Of a DNA stretch of 64,000 nucleotides, positions 44,800 through 53,625 are shown in pieces (the stretch's first letter is position 1; each line of letters begins with the position of its first letter). A program made the translations under genes and the position numbers. Where the stretch lies: positions 62,001 through 126,000 of the forward strand of contig NZ_SSXX01000001.1 of assembly GCF_009469615.1 (NCBI RefSeq), in the 5' to 3' direction. The stretch comes from Dechloromonas sp. H13 (GTDB lineage: Bacteria; Pseudomonadota; Gammaproteobacteria; Burkholderiales; Rhodocyclaceae). A model generated the notes under the pieces. That model was not told the origin of the DNA, did no database searches, and saw only the letters and a program-made list of their open reading frames with translations.

Positions 44800-45731
44800 T
44801 ATTCCGCGCCACCGCCCTGCATCGCCATCTCGACCACGCGCTGCGACAGGTGCGGGGCGAACAGGGCGATCAGGTCGTAGTCGCAGCGCCGCAGGTAGGT
44901 GCCGCGGCGCAGGGCCAGCCGCGTCGTGTTGGATTCGAACAGGTGCGCGGCGTCGACCGCGACCAGCCCGCTGTCGCGCTGCGCGTCGAAGGCGAGCGCC
45001 GAAATGATGCCGAGGCCGAGGCCAAGGCTGACGTAGGTCTTGATCACGTCGGCGTCGAGGGCGGTCAGCGCGACGTTGGGTGAGACGCCGATGCGCTCAA
45101 AGGCGCGGTTGATGCGCGAGCGGCCGGTGAACGCGGTGTCGTAGGTGATCAGCGGCCAGCGCGCCAGCTCGGCCAGCGACAGCGGCGCCGACTTGAGGAT
45201 CGGATGGCCCTCGGGCGCAATCACGCAATGGCTCCACTGGCGCACCGGCAGCGTGATCAGCTGCGGATACTGGTCGAGCGCCTCGGTGGCGATGCCGATG
45301 TCGGCGTCGCCGGCCAGCACCCACTCGGCGATCTGCGTCGGGCTGCCCTGGTGCATCTCCAACTTGACGCTGGGATGGCGGGCGACGAAATCGCGAACCA
45401 CGACGGGCAGCGCGTAGCGCGCCTGGGTGTGCGTGGCGGCCAGCACCAGACGCCCGCTGTCGCCGGTCGCGAATTCGGAACTCGCGCGCTTCAGGTTCTC
45501 GGCTTCGCGCAGGATGCGCTCGGCGATCGCCAGCACCACCCGGCCCGGCTCGGTGACGCCGGTGAAGCGCTTGCCGCTGCGCTCGAAAATGGCGATACCA
45601 AGCTCGTCCTCGAGCAGCTTGACCTGCTTGGAAATGCCCGGCTGCGAGGTGTAGAGCGACTCCGCCGCCTCCGAGACATTGAGGCCCTGGCGCTGGATCT
45701 CGACGATGTAACGCAGTTGCTGAAGTTTCAT
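44790..45731 (-). CDS. cysB: LysR-type regulator CysB
   Basis: 313-residue transcription activator of sulfate assimilation. The helix-turn-helix MKLQQLRYIVEIQRQGLNVSEAAESLYTSQPGISKQ is the CysB/Cbl type (shown here only in part: QRQGLNVSEAAESLYTSQPG). The C-terminal effector domain binds N-acetylserine or sulfate-type ligands; THTQARYALP is a conserved ligand loop. It is divergent from the TSUP-sulfite reductase-cysH operon, which it very likely activates. Confidence 0.93.
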   Translation of the reverse strand: MKLQQLRYIVEIQRQGLNVSEAAESLYTSQPGISKQVKLLEDELGIAIFERSGKRFTGVTEPGRVVLAIAERILREAENLKRASSEFATGDSGRLVLAATHTQARYALPVVVRDFVARHPSVKLEMHQGSPTQIAEWVLAGDADIGIATEALDQYPQLITLPVRQWSHCVIAPEGHPILKSAPLSLAELARWPLITYDTAFTGRSRINRAFERIGVSPNVALTALDADVIKTYVSLGLGLGIISALAFDAQRDSGLVAVDAAHLFESNTTRLALRRGTYLRRCDYDLIALFAPHLSQRVVEMAMQGGGAEYQL

Positions 45732-45813
45732 GGCGGCGCTTAATAACTCATGGATATAACAATCTAACCCAATATTCTTTTTGTTTCAAATGGCCACTGC
45801 TACGATGCGCGCC
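45732..45813. promoter_or_regulatory. Divergent cysB / sulfate-assimilation promoter region
   Basis: A compact A/T-rich spacer (TTAATAACTC, GGATATAACAATC, CCAATATTCTTTTTG) between cysB and the TSUP gene. LysR-type activators bind such spacers; ATAAC and TTATT-like half sites are present, but no exact CysB consensus could be assigned. Confidence 0.5.
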
Positions 45814-46590
45814 ATGGATCCCCTCTACACCCTTTCCGGCTTTGCCGTCGGCGCCATCGTCGGCCTCACCGGCGTTGGCGGCGGCTCGCTGATGACGCCG
45901 CTGCTGGTGCTGGTCTTCGGCGTGCATCCGGCCACCGCGGTCGGCACCGACCTGCTCTACGCGGCGCTGACCAAGGCCGGCGGCACCATCGCGCACGGCC
46001 GCAAGGGGCATATCGACTGGGCGATCACCGGCCGCCTGGCGCTCGGCAGCATCCCGGCCGCCGCCATCACCATCTACATCCTGTCGCAACTGCCCAAGGG
46101 CAGCAACGCCATCGGCGCCGTGATTTCCAATGGCCTCGGCTTCGCCCTGCTGCTCACCGCCATCGCCATCCTGTTCGGCCGCAAGCTGCGCGACTACGCC
46201 AGCAAGCACGAGGACTCTGCGCTGCGCCAGTGCTGCCTGGGCAAGATCACGGTCGCCGTCGGCGCCATCCTCGGCGTGCTGGTCACGATCTCGTCGGTCG
46301 GCGCCGGTGCCCTCGGCGTCGCCGCGCTGTTCTTCCTCTACCCCAAACTTTCGCCGGTCCGCATTGTCGGATCGGACGTGGCGCACGCCGTGCCGCTCAC
46401 CCTCGTCGCCGGCCTCGGCCACTGGATGCTCGGCGGCGTCGACTGGTCGCTGCTCGGCGCGCTGCTGCTCGGTTCGCTGCCCGGAATCTGGCTCGGCACC
46501 CACGTTTCCGCCAAGGTGCCGGAGCACATCCTGCGCCGCATCCTGGCCTCCATGCTTGTGCTGATCGGCAGCAAGCTGGTCTTTGCTTAA
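45814..46590 (+). CDS. TSUP-family permease (TauE/SafE, sulfite or sulfate exporter/importer)
   Basis: 258-residue membrane protein with about eight helices and the family's glycine-rich repeats LTGVGGGSLMTPLL and VTISSVGAGALGVAALFFLYP. First gene of the sulfate-assimilation operon, so sulfite or sulfate transport is the likely role. ATG 45814 gives the normal N-terminus MDPLYTLSGFAVGAIVG; in-frame starts at 45781 and 45790 exist but have no ribosome site. Confidence 0.86.
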   Translation: MDPLYTLSGFAVGAIVGLTGVGGGSLMTPLLVLVFGVHPATAVGTDLLYAALTKAGGTIAHGRKGHIDWAITGRLALGSIPAAAITIYILSQLPKGSNAIGAVISNGLGFALLLTAIAILFGRKLRDYASKHEDSALRQCCLGKITVAVGAILGVLVTISSVGAGALGVAALFFLYPKLSPVRIVGSDVAHAVPLTLVAGLGHWMLGGVDWSLLGALLLGSLPGIWLGTHVSAKVPEHILRRILASMLVLIGSKLVFA

Positions 46591-46599
46591 GGAAGTACG

Positions 46600-48273
46600 A
46601 TGTACAAATACGATGCCATCGACCGCCAACTCGTCAACGAGCGCGTCGAGCAGTTCCGCGATCAGGTCCGCCGCTGGAAATCGGGCGAGCTGAGCAACGA
46701 CGAGTTCCGCCCGCTGCGCCTGCAGAACGGCCTCTATGTGCAACGCCACGCGCCGATGTTCCGCATCGCCGTGCCCTACGGCATGCTGAATTCGGCCCAG
46801 CTGCGCAAGCTGGCCTTCCTCGCCCGCACCTACGACCGCGGCTACGGCCACTTCACGACGCGCCACAACCTGCAGCTCAACTGGCCGAAGATCGAGGACG
46901 TGCCCGACATGCTAGCGCACCTGGCCGAGGTCGAGATGCACGCCATCCAGACCTCCGGCAACTGCATCCGCAACGTCACCACCGACCAGTTTGCCGGCGT
47001 TGCCGCCGACGAGGTGATCGACCCGCGTCCGCTGGCCGAGATCCTGCGTCAGTGGAGCACCTTCCACCCCGAATTCGCCTTCCTGCCGCGCAAGTTCAAG
47101 ATCGCCATTTCCGGCACCCGCGAGGATCGCGCCGTCACCTGGTTCCACGACATCGGCCTGCACCTGAAGGAGGTAGACGGCCAGGTCGGCTTCACCGTGA
47201 TCGTCGGCGGCGGTCTCGGCCGCACGCCGATCCGCGGCCAGATCGTCCGCGACTTCCTGCCCTGGCAGGACATCCTCACCTATTGCGAGGCCATCCTGCG
47301 CGTGTACAACCGCTTCGGCCGCCGCGACAACGCCTACAAGGCGCGCATCAAGATTCTCGTCCAAGCGCTCGGCGTCGAGGAATTCGCCAGACAAGTGGAA
47401 GCCGAATGGGCGCACCTCAAGGACGGCCCGGCGACCCTCACCCAGGCCGAATACGACCGCGTCGCCGCACACTTCGCGGCGCCCGCCTACGCCGCCGTCG
47501 GCGACGTCGCGCTGCCCGACGAAAAAGCCTTTCAAAAGTGGGTCGACCGCAACACCCACCCGCACAAGGTCGCCGGCTACGCCGCCGTCACCCTCTCGCT
47601 CAAGCCGCACGGCATCGCACCGGGCGACATCACCTCCGAGCAGATGGAAACCGTCGCCGACCTCGCCGACCGCTATAGTTTCGGCGAACTGCGCATCAGC
47701 CACGAGCAGAACATCATCCTCGCCGACGTGAAGCAGTCCGACCTTTACGAAGTCTGGCAGAAGGCCAAGGCCGCGGGCCTGGCGACGCCGAACATCGGCC
47801 TGCTGACCGGCATCATCTGCTGCCCGGGCGGCGATTTCTGCGATCTCGCCAACGCCAAGTCGATCCCCATCGCCACCGCCATCCAGCAGCGCTTCGACGA
47901 CCTCGACTACCTGTTCGACATCGGCGAGATCGACCTCAACATCTCCGGCTGCATGAACGCCTGCGGCCACCATCACGTCGGCCACATCGGCGTGCTCGGC
48001 GTGGACAAGAACGACGCCGAGTTCTACCAGGTCACGCTCGGCGGCCGCCAGGGCAACGACGCGAAGCTTGGCAAGGTCATCGGCCCCTCGTTCTCGGCCG
48101 AGGAAATGCCCGATGTCGTTGACAAGATCATCAAGGTCTATATCGAGAACCGCCATGCTGACGAGCGCTTCCTCGACACCCTCGACCGCATCGGCATCGA
48201 CCCGTTCAAGAACCGCGTTTACGAAGGCCGTGCCCACGGCAAGGCGAAGGTCGCACAGAAGGAGGCTGCATGA
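46600..48273 (+). CDS. Assimilatory sulfite reductase hemoprotein (nitrite/sulfite reductase family)
   Basis: 557-residue siroheme-[4Fe-4S] enzyme reducing sulfite to sulfide. Cluster/siroheme ligands are in CCPGGDFCDLA and ISGCMNACGHHHVGHIG. Substrate-site arginines lie in YGHFTTRHNLQLNWP and TSGNCIRNVTTD. The form is the CysI/NirA-like monomer common in betaproteobacteria, with DUF934 as neighbour instead of CysJ. Nitrite is an alternative substrate, but cysB and cysH flanking support sulfite. Starts nine bases after the TSUP gene with GGAAG. Confidence 0.92.
   Translation: MYKYDAIDRQLVNERVEQFRDQVRRWKSGELSNDEFRPLRLQNGLYVQRHAPMFRIAVPYGMLNSAQLRKLAFLARTYDRGYGHFTTRHNLQLNWPKIEDVPDMLAHLAEVEMHAIQTSGNCIRNVTTDQFAGVAADEVIDPRPLAEILRQWSTFHPEFAFLPRKFKIAISGTREDRAVTWFHDIGLHLKEVDGQVGFTVIVGGGLGRTPIRGQIVRDFLPWQDILTYCEAILRVYNRFGRRDNAYKARIKILVQALGVEEFARQVEAEWAHLKDGPATLTQAEYDRVAAHFAAPAYAAVGDVALPDEKAFQKWVDRNTHPHKVAGYAAVTLSLKPHGIAPGDITSEQMETVADLADRYSFGELRISHEQNIILADVKQSDLYEVWQKAKAAGLATPNIGLLTGIICCPGGDFCDLANAKSIPIATAIQQRFDDLDYLFDIGEIDLNISGCMNACGHHHVGHIGVLGVDKNDAEFYQVTLGGRQGNDAKLGKVIGPSFSAEEMPDVVDKIIKVYIENRHADERFLDTLDRIGIDPFKNRVYEGRAHGKAKVAQKEAA
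47521..47552 (-). repeat. Bipartite motif copy (in sulfite reductase gene)
   Basis: Minus-strand core TTGCGGTCGAC (47542-47552), 15 bases, then TTTTTC; TTTTGAAA lies in the spacer. Confidence 0.5.
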
Positions 48274-48782
48274 TGGCCCACATTATCAAGAACCAGGCAG
48301 TTGCGGTCGACCCCTGGAAAACGCTGGAATTGGCCGAAGGCGAAACGCCGGAAAGCGTCGTCCTGCCTGCCGGCGACATCATCTTCCCGCTCGCCGTCTG
48401 GCAGGCGCGCAAGGCCGAGATCGTCTCCTGCCACAAGCGCATCGGCCTGCTGCTCAAGGGGGATGACCGCATCGAGGACATCGCCGGCGACCTCGACTAC
48501 TTCATCGTCATCGCCGTCGACTTCCCGAAATTCGTCGATGGCCGCGGCTACTCGACGGCCAGCCTGCTGCGCCAGCGCTACCACTACCAGGGCGAACTAC
48601 GCGCCGTCGGCGACGTCCTGCACGACCAGCTTTTCTTCATGCGCCGTGTCGGTTTCGACGCCTATGCCCTGAAGGGCGAGAAGGATGTGGTCTACGCCAT
48701 CGCCGCCGGCTTCACCACCTTCGGCGACGCCTATCAGGCCTCGACCAGCCAGCCGCAACCCCATTTCCGCCGCCGCGCCTGA
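48270..48782 (+). CDS. DUF934 protein, sulfite-reductase partner
   Basis: 170-residue soluble protein of the DUF934 family, found next to this type of sulfite reductase in proteobacteria. Conserved parts are GRGYSTASLLRQRYHYQGELRA and VLHDQLFFMRRVGFDAY; the function is unproven but an electron-transfer or assembly role is commonly suspected. ATG 48270 overlaps the upstream stop; ATG 48273 has better spacing to GGAGG. A motif copy lies near the start. Confidence 0.88.
   Translation: MMAHIIKNQAVAVDPWKTLELAEGETPESVVLPAGDIIFPLAVWQARKAEIVSCHKRIGLLLKGDDRIEDIAGDLDYFIVIAVDFPKFVDGRGYSTASLLRQRYHYQGELRAVGDVLHDQLFFMRRVGFDAYALKGEKDVVYAIAAGFTTFGDAYQASTSQPQPHFRRRA
48301..48332 (+). repeat. Bipartite motif copy (in DUF934 gene)
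   Basis: Core TTGCGGTCGAC at 48301-48311, 15 bases, then GAATTG; GAAAA lies in the spacer. Confidence 0.55.
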
Positions 48783-48801
48783 TTGCCACGATAAGCCCGC
48801 C

Positions 48802-49521
48802 ATGACCCCGAGCCTGCTCAACATCACCCCCGAACTGACCGCCAGCGTCGCGACCAAGTCTACCGCCGTGCAGGCGCTGCTCGCCGACATCGCCGGCCAG
48901 TGGTCGCCGGCCGCCTTCGCCAACAGCCTCGGTGCCGAGGACATGGTGCTAACCGACCTGATCGTCAAGTCCGGCCTGCCGATCGAAATCTTCAGCCTCG
49001 ACACCGGCCGCCTGCCGCTCGAAACCTACGACCTGATGGCCGCTGTGCAGCAGCAATACGGCCTCAAGCTCAAGATTTACTTCCCGCAGTCCGAAGCCGT
49101 CGAGACCTACGTGCGCGCCAACGGCATCAATGCCTTCTACGAATCCATCGAACTGCGCAAGGGCTGCTGCTTCATGCGCAAGGTCGAACCGCTACGCCGC
49201 GCCCTCGCCGGCAAGAAGGCCTGGATCACCGGCCTGCGCGCCCAGCAGGCAGCCACCCGCGTCGGCCTGCCCTTCCGCGAATACGACGACGGCAACGGCC
49301 TCGAAAAATTCAACCCGCTCGCCGACTGGAGCGAAAAGGAAGTCTGGACCTACATCAAGCGGCATGCCGTGCCCTACAACGCGCTGCACGACAAGTTCTA
49401 CCCGAGCATCGGCTGCGCACCGTGCACCCGCGCGATCTCGCTTGGGGAAGACGTCCGCTCAGGACGCTGGTGGTGGGAAAACCCCGAGTCCAAGGAGTGT
49501 GGCCTTCACGTGAAGGCGTAA
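48802..49521 (+). CDS. cysH: Adenylyl-sulfate (APS) reductase
   Basis: 239-residue thioredoxin-dependent reductase of activated sulfate. The cysteine pairs KGCCFMRKVEP and GCAPCTR are the [4Fe-4S] ligands of APS reductases, so the substrate is APS rather than PAPS. SLDTGRLPLETY forms the nucleotide loop and the redox-active cysteine is in the terminal ECGLHVKA. It ends the operon. A degraded copy of its 3' end (about 40 bases) recurs at 52064-52104. Confidence 0.93.
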   Translation: MTPSLLNITPELTASVATKSTAVQALLADIAGQWSPAAFANSLGAEDMVLTDLIVKSGLPIEIFSLDTGRLPLETYDLMAAVQQQYGLKLKIYFPQSEAVETYVRANGINAFYESIELRKGCCFMRKVEPLRRALAGKKAWITGLRAQQAATRVGLPFREYDDGNGLEKFNPLADWSEKEVWTYIKRHAVPYNALHDKFYPSIGCAPCTRAISLGEDVRSGRWWWENPESKECGLHVKA

Positions 49522-49531
49522 CACCCAGGGT

Positions 49532-49577
49532 TTCAGCGCAGGCTAACTCCGCGCAGCGGGGCTAAGGGCCGCAGGCC
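49532..49577. repeat. REP-like element, left copy
   Basis: GCGCAGGCTAACTCCGC, loop, imperfect complementary arm with G-U pairs, then AAGGGCCGCAGGCC. About 85% identical to the copy at 52008-52053. The imperfect arm changes keep the hairpin. Confidence 0.6.
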
Positions 49578-49640
49578 ATCCTTGAAATATTGCCGGGCCC
49601 CGAGTTGTAGCTCGCCAAAGCAAACAGCGTGCGTCTGGAT
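49578..49640. repeat. Diverged duplicate of an internal mltF-like segment
   Basis: ATCCTTGAAATATTGCC and TTGTAGCTCGCCAAAGC match 52334-52396, which encodes the ASYNAGPGNISRMR stretch of the downstream transglycosylase, with frame-breaking changes. It marks a past duplication. Confidence 0.6.
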
Positions 49641-49834
49641 CTCCGGAATACTCTTCAATATGTTTGTGAATCCTTGGCGCACGTTCAAGCAACCTAGCGT
49701 ACTGAACGCTACGGCCAAACTGGGCTGGACGAAGCTAGTCGCCGAGGTCCGGACGGGATCGTCTGCGCCTATGGCGAAATTGACCTGACATCAGCCTGTC
49801 CGGAGAATACCCAATTGGAATCGCCCCGGTATTC

Positions 49835-49915
49835 TTAGACACTCCGTAGCCGGTTGAAATACTGATTCTCGAACTCTACCGGAGAGATGTCATTTGCGTA
49901 ACGCTTTCTGCCCAT
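49835..49915 (-). pseudogene. Transposase tail remnant (IS3-like?)
   Basis: A 26-codon frame ending in NDISPVEFENQYFNRLRSV resembles the last residues of IS3-family OrfB transposases (SPxxFE...). AAAGGAGAG precedes its ATG by chance or as a relic. Nothing else of the element is visible, so this is a tentative call. Confidence 0.3.
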
Positions 49916-50210
49916 GACCTCTCCTTTTGCCGAAATTTAAGGCTTCGGAGCGTCTACAGGGTCCGAGGCAATTCCCAGATTCCACGGGGGTTGATGGTGG
50001 ATGAAGTCATCGAGCTTGGAGCAAACACGAACCGGCAGATGGAAGTCGTGGAGGAAGAAAAATGAAGGCAATGGATTTGAGAATAGAACGGAATTCACGA
50101 CTGTTACGGTCAACCGGAAAAAATGGCCAAGAACGCAAAACCCTAGCTGGGCCCATGCCGACGAAAACGGCTGCCAACACCTCGTATTTTAAGCAATCAA
50201 GGAGTGCAGC

Positions 50211-50900
50211 ATGAATAACAGACATTGGCTGTTAAAAACCGCCGACACCATCGGTTTGATTTTGGCCTTGGTGATAAGCATGAATGCACATGCAGGGTTG
50301 TTCGGAATTAGTGGTCATACGATGAACTGGAAAGAAGAAATATTGTTACACGACGGACAAATCGTTGTTGCAGAGCGCTTCTATAACCTTGGAGGGTATC
50401 CGGCAATTGAGAGCAGAGAGCGTGAGGCACTGGATCAGACTGTGACATTTAGCCTGCCTGGCTCTAACCAAAAAATTACCTGGAAAACCGATTACCGGGA
50501 CAGCGAGCCGGAAGCGAACGGCCTGGGTCTGATTCTTTTCGATGTGATGAGAGGCATACCCTACATCGCCACCTATCCGGCCGGCTGCATTGCCTACAAC
50601 AAATGGCAGCGCCCCAACCCCCCGCAAATCCTGTTCAAGTACGAAAAGGGTCAATGGAAACGTATTGCCTTGGCCGAATTCCCGGTTGAGCTAAACAAAG
50701 CCAACGTCATCGTCGGTAGCCCAGCGAGCAAGTTGCTGAAACCCTTTTACAGTGTGGCGCAGGTCCAGGAAGAGAATCGGTATGTTGAACACCAATATGG
50801 AACCGTCCTTCGGAAGAAGGTGATGCCAGAGCCATGCCCCAAGTACTCCAGCGGACCTAAGGCTCCCAATCCTATAGAACCAAAACTCCTACCGAAATAA
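50211..50900 (+). CDS. Hypothetical exported protein, immunity-like family
   Basis: 229-residue protein with a signal-like N-terminus (TADTIGLILALVISMNAHA) and a body with MNWKEEILLHDGQIVVAERF, VTFSLPGSNQKITWKTDYRD, YNKWQRPNPPQILFKYEKGQWKRIALAEFP. I recall this architecture as a family of tandem genes next to lipase-like secreted effectors in betaproteobacteria, where an immunity role is suspected; that link is from memory. A/T-rich codons suggest transfer. AAGGAG precedes the ATG. Confidence 0.7.
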   Translation: MNNRHWLLKTADTIGLILALVISMNAHAGLFGISGHTMNWKEEILLHDGQIVVAERFYNLGGYPAIESREREALDQTVTFSLPGSNQKITWKTDYRDSEPEANGLGLILFDVMRGIPYIATYPAGCIAYNKWQRPNPPQILFKYEKGQWKRIALAEFPVELNKANVIVGSPASKLLKPFYSVAQVQEENRYVEHQYGTVLRKKVMPEPCPKYSSGPKAPNPIEPKLLPK

Positions 50901-50951
50901 AACAGATTGCTACGACCCGATCAAGCATATATTTTCAGGAGTGACGTAATC

Positions 50952-51098
50952 ATGGCAACACCATTCGAAATTGATTGCGCATTGATGGCAGGCCACGCAT
51001 ATCTCACAACACGCGCCGAACTCAATTGGATACCGACACCGCAAGGATGGACACCATTTTTTCCCAATCAAAGGGGTCAGAGACATTTAGTTTTCTGA
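50952..51098 (+). pseudogene. Truncated effector-like gene, N-terminal fragment
   Basis: 48 codons beginning MATPFEIDCALMAGHAYLTTRAELN, which resembles the N-terminus of a lipase-like effector family that follows immunity-like genes. AGGAG lies ten bases before the ATG. The frame runs straight into the left flank of the transposase (AGGGGTCAGAGAC at 51072-51084) and stops, so insertion of that element probably cut it. Confidence 0.5.
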
Positions 51099-51111
51099 AT
51101 CATTAGAAAAA

Positions 51112-51866
51112 ATGCCCCGCCGCCCCCGCGTATTGCTCGCCGACACCCCGCTGCACATCGTCCAGCGCGGCATCAACCGCGAGCCGTGCTTTTTCACCGA
51201 TGAAGATTACTACTGCTTTACTACTGCTATCTCCATTGGCTGGAAGAGGCAGCTCGCGCTTGTGGCTGCGCCATCCACGCCTACGCCTTGATGACCAACC
51301 ATGTCCATCTGCTGCTGACACCGGCCGAGACTGGCGCGCCGTCCCGGCTCATGCAATCGCTCGGGCGCCGCTATGTCCAGTACGCCAACCGCTTCTACCG
51401 GCGCACCGGCAGCCTGTGGGAAGGGCGCTACAAATCCAGCGTGGTGCAAGCTGAAAGCTATCTCCTCGCGTGCCAGCGCTACATCGAACTCAACCCGGTG
51501 CGGGCAGGGATGGTGGCTGACCCGGCGCAATACCGCTGGTCGAGTTACCGCGCCAACGGGCTGGGGCAAATGAATGGGCGTCTCACCCCGCACGTCCTTT
51601 ACCGCCAACTCGGCAGCGATGACGAAGAACGACGCGCAGCCTACAGGAAGTTGTTTCGAACCGAACTCGATGCCGAGGCGGTCGATGACATCCGGAAAGC
51701 CCTGCAACTGGGCATGCCCTCGGGCAGCGAACGTTTTGCCGAAGCCATCTGCACCTGGTTGGGCATACGCCACAATTCTGGACGTCGGGGAAGGCCGCCG
51801 ATGCCTGCCGAAATGGTCGAAACTCCGGCGCAGACGCATGTCGGACAAGGGGATTTTGGATTTTGA
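51112..51866 (+). pseudogene. REP-associated tyrosine transposase (RAYT), frameshifted
   Basis: Transposase of the Y1/IS200-like REP family. The N-terminal part reads PRVLLADTPLHIVQRGINREPCFFTDEDYY; the remainder, in another frame from about 51285, has the catalytic HUH block MTNHVHLLLTP and LWEGRYKSSVV, YIELNPVRAGMV. An 11-base tandem duplication (two copies of TACTACTGCT near 51207-51228) causes the frameshift; removing one copy restores EDYYCYLHWLEEAAR...CAIHAYALMTN. Inactive unless a frameshift is tolerated. Flanked by GGGTCAGAGAC-type inverted sequences. Confidence 0.85.
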
Positions 51867-52007
51867 ATAGTGACTGGAATGGAAAAGGCGATAGAACGAA
51901 AATGGGAACTGTCTCTGAACCCTTTGGTTCCTGACCCCTTTGGTTCGAGACAGGTGCGCCGGAACCCAAGAAGTGTGAATTACATCTAAAAGCGTGACAT
52001 CCGGCGC

Positions 52008-52053
52008 TCAGCGCAGGCTAACTCCGCACAGCGGAGTTAAGGGCCGCAGGCCC
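52008..52053. repeat. REP-like element, right copy (perfect hairpin)
   Basis: TAACTCCGC and GCGGAGTTA form a perfect 9-base stem (52019-52039), followed by a second small stem GGGCC/GGCCC (52041-52053). Such double hairpins are targets of RAYT enzymes, one of which lies just upstream. Copy of 49532-49577. Confidence 0.65.
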
Positions 52054-52063
52054 GGCCGGAGCT

Positions 52064-52104
52064 AAAACCCCCGAGTCCAGGGAGTGCGGGCCGCACGTGA
52101 AGGC
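52064..52104. repeat. Duplicate of the cysH 3' end
   Basis: AAAACCCCCGAGTCCAGGG and GCACGTGAAGGC match the end of cysH (49478-49517) with several changes. It directly abuts the mltF-like gene, so cysH and mltF were probably neighbours before the intervening material arrived. Confidence 0.6.
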
Positions 52105-52137
52105 TCACCGCCTCCCCCGCGCCTTCCTCCATCCCCC

Positions 52138-53625
52138 TCACTGCATTCCCGCCTTCTGCTTCAGCTGCTCCGCCCGCTCCTCCGCATCCGTCGCCAGCTT
52201 GTAGGAAACGTAGTACTTGAAGATGTTGCGCACGTAGGTGGTCGTTTCCATGCCGATCTTCTCGGCAGTGACAACCTCGACGTTGTTGAACCACTTGTCC
52301 GGATCGAGGCCGCGTTTCGCCGCCTCCTTGCGCATCCTTGAAATGTTGCCCGGCCCTGCGTTGTAGCTCGCGAAGGCGAACAAGGTGCGGTTCTGTTCGG
52401 TGAACTTCGCGTCGGTGAAATAGCGGGTCATCAGCTGGTCCATGTACTTGGCGCCGGCGTGGATGTTGGCCTCGGTCACCCCGATGTCGCCCACGTTGAG
52501 CGATTTCCCGGTCGTCGGCATCACCTGCATGATGCCGATCGCCCCGACGTGGCTCTTCTTGCTCTGGTCCAGCGTGGATTCCTGATAACCCTGCGCCGCG
52601 AGCATCAGCGGGTCGAAGTTGTAGCGCGCACCGTATTTTTCGAAGACATCGATGAGCACCTCGAAGCGCTGGCGGTCACGCTCGGCGGCGGCGCTGTTGA
52701 GCGCCTTGATGGTCCGCATGTACTGCTTCTGGCGATATGGCAGCACCCCCTGTTTCCGCGCCCAGGTCACGTAGAACTCGTTCAGTTCGGCGACCAGTTG
52801 CGGGCTCCCCTTGCGCACCGCCCAGCCTTTCCGCGTCGGTTCGCGCAGCACGATGTCCTCGCGCACCACGATCTTCGGCAGCACCTGCGCCCACATCTTC
52901 GCCTTCCAGTCGTCCACCACGATGGCCGAGAGCAGGCCGGCGTTCATCATCTCCAGCATGTCTTCGTCCTCCAGCGCCTCCGGCACGAGGACCAGCCTGA
53001 CCTCCGACTTGCCCGCCCGGCGCAGCCGCTCGTTCAACGCGCCGAGACTGGCGTGGTAACTCGATGTCTTGCGCACATGCACGGTCTTGCCGGAAAGGTC
53101 GTCCACAGTCCTGATCTCCGGCGTCGCCGGGCCGGTTACCAGGATTTCGGTATTCAGCACCTCGTTATCCGGCGCGACGAAATCGACGATGGCGAGCCGC
53201 TCGTCCGTCACCGTGAGATTGCCGACGGCTATATCGGCGAGGCCGGCTTCCAGATCAGGCAGCAGGCGGTCGCGCGTCGCGGCGACGATGTAGACGGTCA
53301 CCGGCCGCTTGCCGAGCTTCTTCGCGTGCTTCTTGTTCACCCAGCGCTCGAAGTCGCGGATCAGCTCCGCTGACAGCCCGCGCTCGCGGCCCTGATCGAC
53401 GAAATACAGGGAGCGGCTGTAGGGAACGGCCACCCGGATGATCCGCCGCTCCAGCATGGCGTCGAAATCGCCCTTCCAGGGTTTGTTGGCGATCTCGAGA
53501 CTGCGCACCTTGGTCGGCGGGGCCTTGGCGGCAGCGGCGCTGCCGCCGTTTTCCGACGCCGCTAGCGCGCAGGCGGAAAACCAGGCGAGAAGCAGGAAGG
53601 ACAGCAGAAACCGGACGCTTGCCAT
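52138..53625 (-). CDS. Membrane-bound lytic transglycosylase F-like (MltF)
   Basis: 495-residue exported protein. Signal/anchor SVRFLLSFLLLAWFSACALA, an SBP_bac_3-type domain (about 55-290: IIRVAVPYSRSLYFVDQGRERGLS, LADIAVGNLTVTDERLAIVDF) and a C-terminal SLT domain with catalytic glutamate AAQGYQESTLDQ, GAIGIMQVMPTTGK and FASYNAGPGNISRMR. This is the MltF arrangement, cleaving peptidoglycan with an allosteric binding domain. ATG 53625 begins the signal sequence. Confidence 0.9.
   Translation of the reverse strand: MASVRFLLSFLLLAWFSACALAASENGGSAAAAKAPPTKVRSLEIANKPWKGDFDAMLERRIIRVAVPYSRSLYFVDQGRERGLSAELIRDFERWVNKKHAKKLGKRPVTVYIVAATRDRLLPDLEAGLADIAVGNLTVTDERLAIVDFVAPDNEVLNTEILVTGPATPEIRTVDDLSGKTVHVRKTSSYHASLGALNERLRRAGKSEVRLVLVPEALEDEDMLEMMNAGLLSAIVVDDWKAKMWAQVLPKIVVREDIVLREPTRKGWAVRKGSPQLVAELNEFYVTWARKQGVLPYRQKQYMRTIKALNSAAAERDRQRFEVLIDVFEKYGARYNFDPLMLAAQGYQESTLDQSKKSHVGAIGIMQVMPTTGKSLNVGDIGVTEANIHAGAKYMDQLMTRYFTDAKFTEQNRTLFAFASYNAGPGNISRMRKEAAKRGLDPDKWFNNVEVVTAEKIGMETTTYVRNIFKYYVSYKLATDAEERAEQLKQKAGMQ

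Larger units (their letters stand above)
49522..50210. other. Gene-poor mosaic after cysH
   Basis: No intact gene. In order it holds a REP-like hairpin (49532-49577), a diverged scrap of the mltF-like coding sequence (49578-49640, matching 52334-52396), a transposase-tail-like ORF on the minus strand (49835-49915) and an A/T-rich lead-in to the next gene. Reading frames here are broken and base composition drops. Confidence 0.6.

Noticed and set aside
50001..50192. 63-codon frame ending in HLVF before the immunity-like gene
   Set aside because: It crosses a patchwork region, lacks a ribosome site and has no family similarity; the HLVF match to 51087-51098 is coincidental at the DNA level.
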